This document shows, piece by piece, positions 1-6,297 of a stretch of DNA of 12,286 nt. Below the pieces are notes generated by a model. That model searched no databases and was not told the DNA's origin. It saw only the letters and a list, made by a program, of their open reading frames with translations. The translations under genes were made by a program, and so were the position numbers. Each line of letters starts with the position of its first letter. Position 1 is the stretch's first letter. This DNA is from Lachnospiraceae bacterium. GTDB lineage: Bacteria; Bacillota_A; Clostridia; Lachnospirales; Lachnospiraceae. Location of the stretch: NCBI GenBank assembly GCA_024689605.1, contig JAILDD010000225.1:1-12286 (forward strand). Reading direction: 5' to 3'.

Positions 1-429
1 CACATAATCCGCGCCGTCCAGCATCCACTGTGCCGGATTCCTTCCGGTAAATACGGCTTCCTTTTCCCTGCCGTACTCCATCGCGCTTTTTAAGAGGCCT
101 TCATCCACGCATCCGTATTTTAATGCAGCACAGGCCTCGTCCAGAATAAGCAGATCAGGATTTAGTGAAAGTGCTTTTTCCAGATTTTCATCATGAACTA
201 TTTTCAAAGCATCTAATTCTTCCTCATTCATCTTTGATGCAAACTTACTCTTACCCTGCGGTCTTATAACCGTAATGCCCAGCATCTCAAGATTTTTAAT
301 TTCCGTTGAATGCCTTGCCTTTATAAACTGCACAAAAACCACTTTGAGTCCGGCTCCTGCCGCCCTCACACTCAGTCCCACAGCCGCAGTGGTCTTTCCC
401 TTTCCATCACCATGATACAGATGTACCAT
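1..429 (-). CDS. cobO: Corrinoid adenosyltransferase, CobO/BtuR (CobA) family (3' partial)
   Basis: Transfers the 5'-deoxyadenosyl group of ATP to cob(I)alamin or cob(I)yrinate a,c-diamide, which fits its position right after cbiA. It was translated directly from the minus strand starting at the ATG at 429; 143 codons are present and the frame stays open to base 1. Motifs seen: P-loop GDGKGKTTAA (7-16), VVFVQFIK (30-37), LLILDEA (93-99) and FTGRNPA (128-134), equivalent to the family's TGRxAP. The family is usually about 170-200 residues, so only a short C-terminal part is missing. An in-frame TAA lies eight codons before the ATG, with no other start between, so the ATG is firm. The N-terminus is short, lacking the leader seen in some CobO proteins. 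The PduO and EutT families are excluded because the P-loop is of BtuR type. Confidence 0.93.
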   Translation of the reverse strand, partial: MVHLYHGDGKGKTTAAVGLSVRAAGAGLKVVFVQFIKARHSTEIKNLEMLGITVIRPQGKSKFASKMNEEELDALKIVHDENLEKALSLNPDLLILDEACAALKYGCVDEGLLKSAMEYGREKEAVFTGRNPAQWMLDGADYV

Positions 430-468
430 AAATCTAAGTTTTCCTTTCCCGTTTTACATTTTAGATTT
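430..468 (-). other. Hairpin that loops out the ribosome binding site of the adenosyltransferase gene
   Basis: An eight-base inverted repeat, AAATCTAA (minus strand, 468-461) and TTAGATTT (437-430), ends directly before the ATG at 429. The 23-base loop contains GGGAAAGGAAAA, the only purine-rich site for this gene. Linear distance from AGGA to the ATG is about 12 bases, so the fold could bring the site nearer to the start or hold it. The pairing is seen; a function is not shown. The stem is AT-rich and may be weak. Confidence 0.35.
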
Positions 469-502
469 TATTCCCGGATTCCCCGGATAATACACATTTT
501 CA

Positions 503-1837
503 TTAAAAAACCGGTCTGTATTTCTCACATGATTCAATAAAAGACCTTATAAAATCAACACAGCCGGCCGGATACAAATGTGGAAACCCCGCATATCCAC
601 CATTTATCCTGTAGGCCTCACGCCACGACCTTGTATTCAAAGGTTTTGTCAGCAAATAGTCGCCGCCAAGATGCTCTGATTCAACATCATAATGGTGAAA
701 AGAATGGCCATTAATAACATTGCCCTTCCCATCATCCATTGTTACGTAACCAAATCTGACCAGACCTTTGGTTCTTTTTGCACAGCCCCCGTACACCCCT
801 GCCATTTCATAACGGATCCCGTCTTCCACAATAGAATCCTGCAGATACATAAATCCTCCGCACTCAGCTATAACTGGAAGGCCGGATCCTATCGCCTGCT
901 TTACTGATTCTCTCATGGTCCTGTTATCCGAAAGTTCTTTTGCATAAAGTTCCGGATATCCCCCGGGAATATACAGTCCCCTGCAGTCCCCCGGAAGCAT
1001 AACATCATCAAGAAAACTTACATACTCTACTTCTGCCCCAAGCTTTTCAAACAGCTCCACGCTTTCCTGATACATAAAGGAAAAAGCCTTATCACGAGCA
1101 ACACAGAGTTTTACATCAAATTCTTTTGATATATTTCTTATATAACATATGTCTTCTTCATATTTGCAGGCGCGTACTATTTCATCCAGCTTCACAGTAG
1201 CAGCTGCTTTATCTGCTAAGCTTTTTATGCCTTCTATCAGTTCCTTGTTCTCAGATGCCCTTATCAGTCCCAGATGCCTGCTCTCAATTTTCAAGCTGTC
1301 AGCTTCTTCAATGTACCCGAAATACTTAAGTCCTGTCTCGCCTGATATAGCATCCCCCATTCTTTCAGCCATCATGGAAGTTGTCCGATTCAGAACAAAA
1401 CCCACTATATTCGCATTACGCCTGAATTCAGCGAAACTCTTCAGTACTGCCGAAACAGAAAATGAAATTCCCTTCGCATCGATCACTATTATCACAGGGA
1501 TCCTTAACGCCCGGGCTACATCATAAGAGCTTGCCTTTTCACTTATACCTCCCAGGCCGTCATAGAATCCCATGGCACCTTCTATCACCGCACAGTCCAT
1601 CCCGATGCACGCCTCAGCAAAGATACTTTTTACGATATCCTCGTCAGACATAAAGAGATCCAGATTATGTGTTTCCACTCCTTCCACACATCTGTGAAAA
1701 CCCGTATCTATATAATCCGGTCCTGTTTTAAATGAACAGATTTTTAACCCTCTGCGTCTTAACAGTTCAAGCAATGTCACCGTTACCATCGTCTTGCCGC
1801 TTCCCGACTGCAGCGCAGATAACATAAAGGAAATCAT
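503..1837 (-). CDS. cbiA: CbiA cobyrinate a,c-diamide synthase
   Basis: ATP- and glutamine-dependent amidation of the a and c carboxylates of cobyrinate. At 444 residues it is the normal size. The N-terminal half is the ATP-binding synthetase domain: P-loop SGSGKT (11-16), FKTGPDYIDTGFH (36-48), EGAMGFYDG (86-94) and VIIVIDAKG (115-123). The C-terminal half is a class I glutamine amidotransferase: YIPGGYPE (289-296), AECGGFMYL (324-332) with Cys326 as the nucleophile, GHSFHHY (377-383) and GFPHLYP (417-423), where His419 is the probable catalytic His. The ATG at 1837 shares its A with the cbiET stop (TGATG), and AGGAGAG lies eight bases upstream inside cbiET, so coupled translation is likely. 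A 73-base gap separates it from the adenosyltransferase gene. The cobyric acid synthase CbiP is excluded by length and by the a,c-type motifs. Confidence 0.96.
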   Translation of the reverse strand: MISFMLSALQSGSGKTMVTVTLLELLRRRGLKICSFKTGPDYIDTGFHRCVEGVETHNLDLFMSDEDIVKSIFAEACIGMDCAVIEGAMGFYDGLGGISEKASSYDVARALRIPVIIVIDAKGISFSVSAVLKSFAEFRRNANIVGFVLNRTTSMMAERMGDAISGETGLKYFGYIEEADSLKIESRHLGLIRASENKELIEGIKSLADKAAATVKLDEIVRACKYEEDICYIRNISKEFDVKLCVARDKAFSFMYQESVELFEKLGAEVEYVSFLDDVMLPGDCRGLYIPGGYPELYAKELSDNRTMRESVKQAIGSGLPVIAECGGFMYLQDSIVEDGIRYEMAGVYGGCAKRTKGLVRFGYVTMDDGKGNVINGHSFHHYDVESEHLGGDYLLTKPLNTRSWREAYRINGGYAGFPHLYPAGCVDFIRSFIESCEKYRPVF

Positions 1838-3072
1838 CAGGCATTCTCTCCTATATCAAAACTTATGATGAACACCGGACTCTCAGGCCTTAACATGTGG
1901 CTGCTTCCAATTTTTTTCACGTTATTTACGGCAATCTCATGCATCGATGCTTCCATATTCTTTTCTGACAGAAAGTTATGAATCTCGCTTATAGTATCGA
2001 TAGTTACCGCAGTCATTACCACATGTATTTTTTTCTTATACCTGAACAAATGCTCAAGTATAAGATTGAGTTCTCCGCTGCTTCCGCCTATGAATACTGC
2101 ATCGGGGCATTCAAGGCTTGCCAGCATATCGGATGCCGCACCGTAATCAACTTCCAGGTTGTATGCATGAAATCTTTTTCTGTTTTCCCTGATGAGTGCT
2201 GCACCTGCTTCCTTTATTTCCACTGCATGTACCGTTGCCTGGGGAAAACAAAGTGCAGCCTCCACGCTCACGCTTCCCGTACCTGCACCAATATCCCATA
2301 TAACTGATATCGTCCCCCTTGTATCAGCCAGTTCTGAAATAACAGCACTCCGTATAAACCTCTTCGTCATCGGAATCTCACCACGGATAAATACATCATC
2401 ATCAATTCCTGGAATCCGTCTTTCATATACCGGCACCTCGGGTATATATACTATATTTGGATCACCAAATGTCTGAGTATTGATTTCAATAGCTGAACCT
2501 GAACTTATCGCTTCCGCGCTCTCTCCCAATGCCATGCCAACAGACATTTGCACATCCGGCAATCCTACCCCAACAAGCACCTTCGCTATACGGGCCGGCG
2601 AGTTGTCCCCCCCTGTAAGAAAAAAACATGGCCTTCCTTTCATAAGTGCTCCGGTCACTGCACGCCTAAACTCGTTTTCTGTACTGCATCTTCCATGAAG
2701 TGACACAAGCGTGCTGCTCCTGTAATCAACGCCAATCCTTGATGCCATTACCGAAAAAGATGATGCATTTGGAATTATCCTGTACTCGTACTGTTTTTCA
2801 TCAAGAACCTTTTTTAAACCGTCAGCACCTGAATAAAAACCCGTGTCGCCTGAAAAAAGAACACAGATATCTCCCTCTGTATGTTCTTCAATACATCCCA
2901 CAATCTCAGATGCACGGATAATGCTTTTTTTCTCCCCGCGTATCTTGTCGTAAGGAATATTATCAAGAAGCCTTTTTGCGCCAAGCAGACATTCAGCCCC
3001 GGCTAATATCTCTGATTCCTCTATGGTAAGTCCTTTATATCCTCCGGCTCCCATTCCCATAATGTAGATCAT
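1837..3072 (-). CDS. cbiET: CbiE-CbiT fusion: cobalt-precorrin-7 C5-methyltransferase and cobalt-precorrin-6B C15-methyltransferase/decarboxylase
   Basis: Single 411-residue protein with the CobL-like order. CbiE (about 1-215) is a tetrapyrrole methylase acting at C5: IYIMGMGAG (2-10), VLFSGDTGFYSGA (71-83), PNASSF (101-106), LTGGDNSP (152-159) and GDPNIVYIPE (203-212). CbiT (about 222-411) methylates C15 and decarboxylates the ring C acetate: DDVFIRGEIPMTK (225-237), the class I methyltransferase loop WDIGAGTGSVSVEAA (259-273), AVEIKE (283-288), PDAVFIGG (323-330) and a late SHMLRPESPVFII (391-403). A strong AGGGGGAG precedes the ATG at 3072. The 67-base gap to cbiJ holds a small inverted repeat (3088-3100) but no terminator. 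The stop overlaps the cbiA start as TGATG. CbiET fusions are well known, so this one is ordinary. Confidence 0.95.
   Translation of the reverse strand: MIYIMGMGAGGYKGLTIEESEILAGAECLLGAKRLLDNIPYDKIRGEKKSIIRASEIVGCIEEHTEGDICVLFSGDTGFYSGADGLKKVLDEKQYEYRIIPNASSFSVMASRIGVDYRSSTLVSLHGRCSTENEFRRAVTGALMKGRPCFFLTGGDNSPARIAKVLVGVGLPDVQMSVGMALGESAEAISSGSAIEINTQTFGDPNIVYIPEVPVYERRIPGIDDDVFIRGEIPMTKRFIRSAVISELADTRGTISVIWDIGAGTGSVSVEAALCFPQATVHAVEIKEAGAALIRENRKRFHAYNLEVDYGAASDMLASLECPDAVFIGGSSGELNLILEHLFRYKKKIHVVMTAVTIDTISEIHNFLSEKNMEASMHEIAVNNVKKIGSSHMLRPESPVFIISFDIGENA
1846..1852 (-). promoter_or_regulatory. Ribosome binding site for cbiA inside the end of cbiET
   Basis: AGGAGAG on the minus strand, eight bases before the cbiA ATG at 1837. 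It supports this first start rather than the ATG four codons further in. Confidence 0.7.
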
Positions 3073-3087
3073 ATCTCCCCCTTTCTG

Positions 3088-3100
3088 CCGCTTTCAGCGG
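3088..3100 (-). repeat. Small inverted repeat upstream of cbiET
   Basis: On the minus strand CCGCT-GAA-AGCGG, a perfect five-base-pair stem with a three-base loop, in the cbiJ-cbiET gap. It is followed by a G-rich ribosome binding site rather than a run of T, so it is not a terminator. It could be an mRNA stability or processing element, or chance. Confidence 0.35.
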
Positions 3101-3139
3101 TGTTGCCCCTCATTTATCATATACACCCTATTATTATAA

Positions 3140-3886
3140 CTAAAAGACGATTTTAGTTATTTCCCGGATTATTTCCTCCGCATCCATTCCGTTTCTGCCT
3201 TCCGGTCTCTTTATTACCACCAGCTGTATGCCGCAATCCCTGCACGCTTCAGCTTTTTCAGGAAATCCCCCGGCTGTTCCGCCATCCTTTGTCACAAAAT
3301 ACTCTATTCGTTTTTCCTTTATAAGTTTTATGTTATCCTCTTTTGAAAATGGGCCCACTCCTGTCAGTATATTCTTATCACTTAATCCTGCCTCTTTTGC
3401 ATTCTTAAGGGACTCCTCTGCCGGCAGTATTCTTACTGTCAGCCGGTTCAAACCCACTGCTGCAAATTCCTTTATCTCCTTTGCACCGGTGGCTATCAGC
3501 ACATTGCCATTTTTATTCTTAAGGTACTCAGCTGCCTCCGCAGCACTGTCAAAGACAGCTGCTTCCTCAGGTATCTCACATGCCTTTCTCCCAAGCCTAA
3601 ACAGCTTTATGCCACAGCTTTTAGCGGCTCTTTTAATGTTTTCTCCGGCTTCAACCGCATAAGGATGCGTAGCGTCAATACAGACATCAAAATTCTTCAT
3701 GAGCTTTTCCATTTCATCCTCAGATAGCCTGCCGGACAAAACTTCTATACGCCCAGGCTCCCCATATGCTTCTTCAAGCTGCCTGCCGTATTCGGTCGCA
3801 ACGGATACCGTTACTTCATATTTTTCAGATAGCCGGTATGACAGCTCCCTTCCGTCTGATGTACCTGCAAATATTAATATTCTCAT
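3140..3886 (-). CDS. cbiJ: CbiJ cobalt-precorrin-6A reductase
   Basis: NAD(P)H-dependent reductase (CbiJ/CobK family) that converts cobalt-precorrin-6A to 6B. At 248 residues it is the family's normal size. Motifs seen: ILIFAGTSDGREL (3-15), SGRLSEDEM (51-59), DATHPYA (71-77), LIATGAKEI (130-138), GPFSKEDN (178-185), TKDGGTAGGFPEKAEA (199-214) and IKRPEG (225-230). It follows cbiH after 55 bases. The ATG at 3886 gives the expected N-terminus, but the nearest purine-rich site (AAGG, 3904-3901) is 14 bases away; it is ideally placed for a three-codon reading frame whose TGA overlaps this ATG, so coupling may set expression. Codon use looks like its neighbours. Confidence 0.95.
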   Translation of the reverse strand: MRILIFAGTSDGRELSYRLSEKYEVTVSVATEYGRQLEEAYGEPGRIEVLSGRLSEDEMEKLMKNFDVCIDATHPYAVEAGENIKRAAKSCGIKLFRLGRKACEIPEEAAVFDSAAEAAEYLKNKNGNVLIATGAKEIKEFAAVGLNRLTVRILPAEESLKNAKEAGLSDKNILTGVGPFSKEDNIKLIKEKRIEYFVTKDGGTAGGFPEKAEACRDCGIQLVVIKRPEGRNGMDAEEIIREITKIVF

Positions 3887-3894
3887 GATTTCAT
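3883..3894 (-). other. Possible three-codon minicistron overlapping the cbiJ start
   Basis: On the minus strand ATG-AAA-TCA-TGA runs from 3894 to 3883 and its stop overlaps the cbiJ ATG (3886-3884) as ATGA. An AAGG (3904-3901) lies six bases before the first ATG, a better spacing than for cbiJ itself. Coding of a functional peptide is not implied; a role in re-initiation is speculative. Confidence 0.25.
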
Positions 3895-3941
3895 TATATG
3901 CCTTGTGACTGTTCAGAACCTATAGGGTTTTCCGGTTACGA

Positions 3942-4691
3942 TCAATCCACCTTGTATCCTCTCGGAGTAACTATATTACCGTTTTTCTCATAACTCAGAC
4001 TATTTCCTATGAATACCGTATCCGACATGGTGACCTCATTATCACAGAGCCGTCCCAGATCTGTTACCGTCACCCTCTCACCTTCACGCCCTATACTGTG
4101 TGCAATACCGCAGACCGTAGTCTCCGGCACACCGCAGTCTTTAAGTATTGCTACTGCTTTTCTCAGTGCATCCGGTCTTCCTTTTGACGCGGGATTATAA
4201 AACACTATAGGAAAGTCAGCCGTCGCCGCGCCTTTAAGCCTCTTTTCTATCACCTCCTGCGGCGTCAGCCTGTCTGAAAGCGAAATAACACAGAAATCAT
4301 TGCTAAGGGGTGCCCCCAGTATGGCCGCACCGGAACAGGCCGCCGTTATCCCCGGGATCACTTCCACCCTGATGTCTTCATCACCCAGCAGTTCAAACAC
4401 CGGGGATGCCATGCCATATACTCCTGCATCACCGGTACATATAACAGAAACCTTTCGTCCCTTTACTGCTTCCTCTATGGCATACTTGCAACGCTTCGTT
4501 TCACCCGTCATGCCGGTGTCAAAAAATACCTTTTCGTTAATCCATGCTTCACACTTAAGAGCATCCTTAAGTATCTTTATATATGCCGTGTACCCCACTA
4601 TCAGTTCAGAGTCCTTTATAGCTTCTATCGCCCTTATGCTCATATCCCCGTCCCCGCCGGGGCCTATACCAACCACATATAATGTTCCCAT
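3942..4691 (-). CDS. cbiH: CbiH cobalt-precorrin-3 C17-methyltransferase (ring contraction)
   Basis: Methylates C17 of cobalt-precorrin-3 with S-adenosylmethionine and contracts the macrocycle by forming the delta-lactone that CbiG later opens. At 249 residues it is the usual length for a single-domain CbiH/CobJ tetrapyrrole methylase. Seen motifs: GIGPGG (8-13), GYTAYI (33-38), TGDAGVYGMA (86-95), PGITAACSGAAILGAPLSNDF (113-133, family hallmark), LSDRLTPQE (138-146), FYNPASKGRP (164-173) and DTVFIGN (224-230). The ATG at 4691 is chosen because GGAGG lies six bases upstream; the frame is open to an upstream ATG at 4721, but that would overlap cbiFG and add ten residues before the typical N-terminus. 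It follows cbiFG by 20 bases. Nothing suggests a fused iron-sulfur domain of the kind found in some CbiH proteins. Confidence 0.95.
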   Translation of the reverse strand: MGTLYVVGIGPGGDGDMSIRAIEAIKDSELIVGYTAYIKILKDALKCEAWINEKVFFDTGMTGETKRCKYAIEEAVKGRKVSVICTGDAGVYGMASPVFELLGDEDIRVEVIPGITAACSGAAILGAPLSNDFCVISLSDRLTPQEVIEKRLKGAATADFPIVFYNPASKGRPDALRKAVAILKDCGVPETTVCGIAHSIGREGERVTVTDLGRLCDNEVTMSDTVFIGNSLSYEKNGNIVTPRGYKVD

Positions 4692-4697
4692 CTCTTT

Positions 4698-4702
4698 CCT
4701 CC
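4698..4702 (-). promoter_or_regulatory. Ribosome binding site that fixes the cbiH start
   Basis: A full GGAGG on the minus strand lies six bases before the ATG at 4691, which decides against the longer start at 4721. Confidence 0.75.
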
Positions 4703-4711
4703 GCACAAAAG

Positions 4712-6295
4712 CTAAATACATACCGGCGATATAACTCCGTAAACCGCCGCCAGGGTAATCCCGTCAAAAGCTGTCTTATGGACTGAAACTTCTTCCCCTG
4801 CCAGTTTCACAGCCGCCCTCTCGCATACATTGTCGCAGCCTGTGATCTTCATTACAAAATCAGAAGGTTCAAAATCCCCGCGTACTTCCATAAGCTCCTC
4901 AGCGGAATAAAAAACTACAGGCAGGCTTTTCTTACTTATAAATTCCAATAATCCTTCTTCATCCTTCTTAAGGTCTATGCTTGCAAAAGCACTGACCTCA
5001 TCATCCTGGATATCATTATCCCAGATGAACTCCTCATATGCCTTTTCTATATCTGAGCAAGCTGTTCCACGCTTGCATCCGATTCCTATCGTCACAAATC
5101 TCTTCTCGTTCTTTTTCCCCTGTCTGCTGGTTATGATAGCCTGCGCACCAATCGTTTCTTCAATCATCCTGGCCAGCCTGTTTGCTCCGCCATATTCTTC
5201 AGACAGTATCGGTATAGCGAATTTTCCGTCTTCATCCACTACAACCACCGCAGGATCCGAAGTCTTTGATCTGGGGAAAGCCGATATTGCCCGGACCGCT
5301 ATCCCGGCCGCACCGATAAATACAAGGGACTCTGACTCATAAAATACACTCTGAGTCCATTTAGACAGACCACCTCTTTCTATACGGTCGCAAAAAATAT
5401 CCGAATGATTTTCTTCTTCATCTGTTCTATTTTCTATAGAACAGTTTGTAATGCCGCGATCAGGAATGTTATTCCGTAATACTTCTTCCAGTTTTTTACC
5501 CAGCTCATAACCCTTATCTGTAAAAGCAGCGATGCTCACTCTTCTCTTTTTATTACCGCTCCTGTACATAGTCGTAAAGTCAGGATGGTAAAGTTTTGAA
5601 CGCTCCCCAACACCTTTAAGGAAATCCCCCACAAGTATCAAAGCAGTCTTTTCTATACCTTCAGATGCAGCCGCTTCGGGAAGAGTATCTATTGTACACT
5701 TTATTATCTTTTCATCCGGCCAGGATGCCTTATAGACTATTGCAACCGGAGTATCTGCTGATAAACCTCCGGTTATCAGTTCAGACTTCACCTTTTCCGT
5801 AAGGGAGGCTGAAAGAAAAATCGCCAGCGATGCTCCAGTAGCCGCCAGGATATGTAGCTGCTGACCTTCAGGCACAGGAGTCCTGCCTTCAGCCCGTGTG
5901 ATTATCAGGCTCTGGCTCACCTCCGGCAGTGTATATTCAGCATCAAGGGATGCTGCAGCTGCCAGGAAACTGGACACTCCCGGAACGGATCTGTGTTCTA
6001 TTCCCAGTATATCAAGCTTTTCCATCTGCTCCCTGATGGCACCATAAAGAGAAGGATCCCCTGTATGAAGCCTTACCACCAGGCCGTCCCTGTGCTTTTC
6101 CATAACATCAACAACTTCCTCAAGGGTCATCTTCGCACTGTCATGGATATCAGCACCTTCTTTTGCATATTTTAAAAGCTCAGGATTAACCAGGCTTCCC
6201 GCATAGATTATGCAGTCAGCCTTTTCAAGATATTCTTTTCCTTTTACTGTGATGAGTCCGGAATCACCGGCTCCTGCTCCTACGAAAACTACCAT
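4712..6295 (-). CDS. cbiFG: Fusion: CbiF cobalt-precorrin-4 C11-methyltransferase + CbiG cobalt-precorrin-5A hydrolase
   Basis: Two consecutive pathway enzymes in one 527-residue protein. Residues 1-228 are CbiF, an S-adenosylmethionine-dependent methylase: VGAGAGDSGLITVKG (5-19), YAGSLV (31-36), RLHTGDPSLYGA (75-86), PGVSSFLAAAA (105-115), VYKASWPDE (188-196) and LVGDFL (221-226). Residues about 250-527 are CbiG, which opens the delta-lactone and releases acetaldehyde: FIGAAGIAVRAI (326-337), DPAVVVVDEDG (347-357), GGAN (369-372), IGIGCKRGT (403-411), SAEEL (464-468) and TGCDNVCERAA (485-495). The stretch normally SGHxGGAN reads SEEYGGAN (365-372), losing the usual Gly-His. The ATG at 6295 is chosen because GGGGAG lies eight bases upstream; the longer frame from a GTG at 6316 would overlap the cbiD end and add residues unlike CbiF. 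It starts two bases after the cbiD stop, so translation is probably coupled. Confidence 0.94.
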   Translation of the reverse strand: MVVFVGAGAGDSGLITVKGKEYLEKADCIIYAGSLVNPELLKYAKEGADIHDSAKMTLEEVVDVMEKHRDGLVVRLHTGDPSLYGAIREQMEKLDILGIEHRSVPGVSSFLAAAASLDAEYTLPEVSQSLIITRAEGRTPVPEGQQLHILAATGASLAIFLSASLTEKVKSELITGGLSADTPVAIVYKASWPDEKIIKCTIDTLPEAAASEGIEKTALILVGDFLKGVGERSKLYHPDFTTMYRSGNKKRRVSIAAFTDKGYELGKKLEEVLRNNIPDRGITNCSIENRTDEEENHSDIFCDRIERGGLSKWTQSVFYESESLVFIGAAGIAVRAISAFPRSKTSDPAVVVVDEDGKFAIPILSEEYGGANRLARMIEETIGAQAIITSRQGKKNEKRFVTIGIGCKRGTACSDIEKAYEEFIWDNDIQDDEVSAFASIDLKKDEEGLLEFISKKSLPVVFYSAEELMEVRGDFEPSDFVMKITGCDNVCERAAVKLAGEEVSVHKTAFDGITLAAVYGVISPVCI

Positions 6296-6297
6296 AA

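Noticed and set aside
468..503. Eleven-residue reading frame starting at the cbiA stop (TAATG) as a leader peptide
   Set aside because: No ribosome binding site of its own is apparent, there are no repeated codons suggestive of attenuation, and no terminator hairpin follows.
1149..1526. Plus-strand open frames of 60-176 codons throughout, for example this one
   Set aside because: They are antisense to strongly conserved genes, have no recognisable motifs or ribosome binding sites, and show the composition expected of shadow frames.
3088..3100. Inverted repeat before cbiET as a rho-independent terminator
   Set aside because: The stem is only five pairs and is followed by a G-rich ribosome binding site, with no T run.
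3133..3138. TATAAT on the minus strand after the cbiJ stop, as a possible internal promoter for cbiET
   Set aside because: The hexamer 17 bases upstream is AATAAC, unlike TTGACA, and it lies inside cbiJ; an AT-rich chance match is more likely.
3101..3139. Cobalamin riboswitch in an intergenic gap
   Set aside because: The gaps (73, 67 and 55 bases) are too short for the B12 aptamer and no B12-box-like conserved sequence was seen; any riboswitch would be upstream of 12286.
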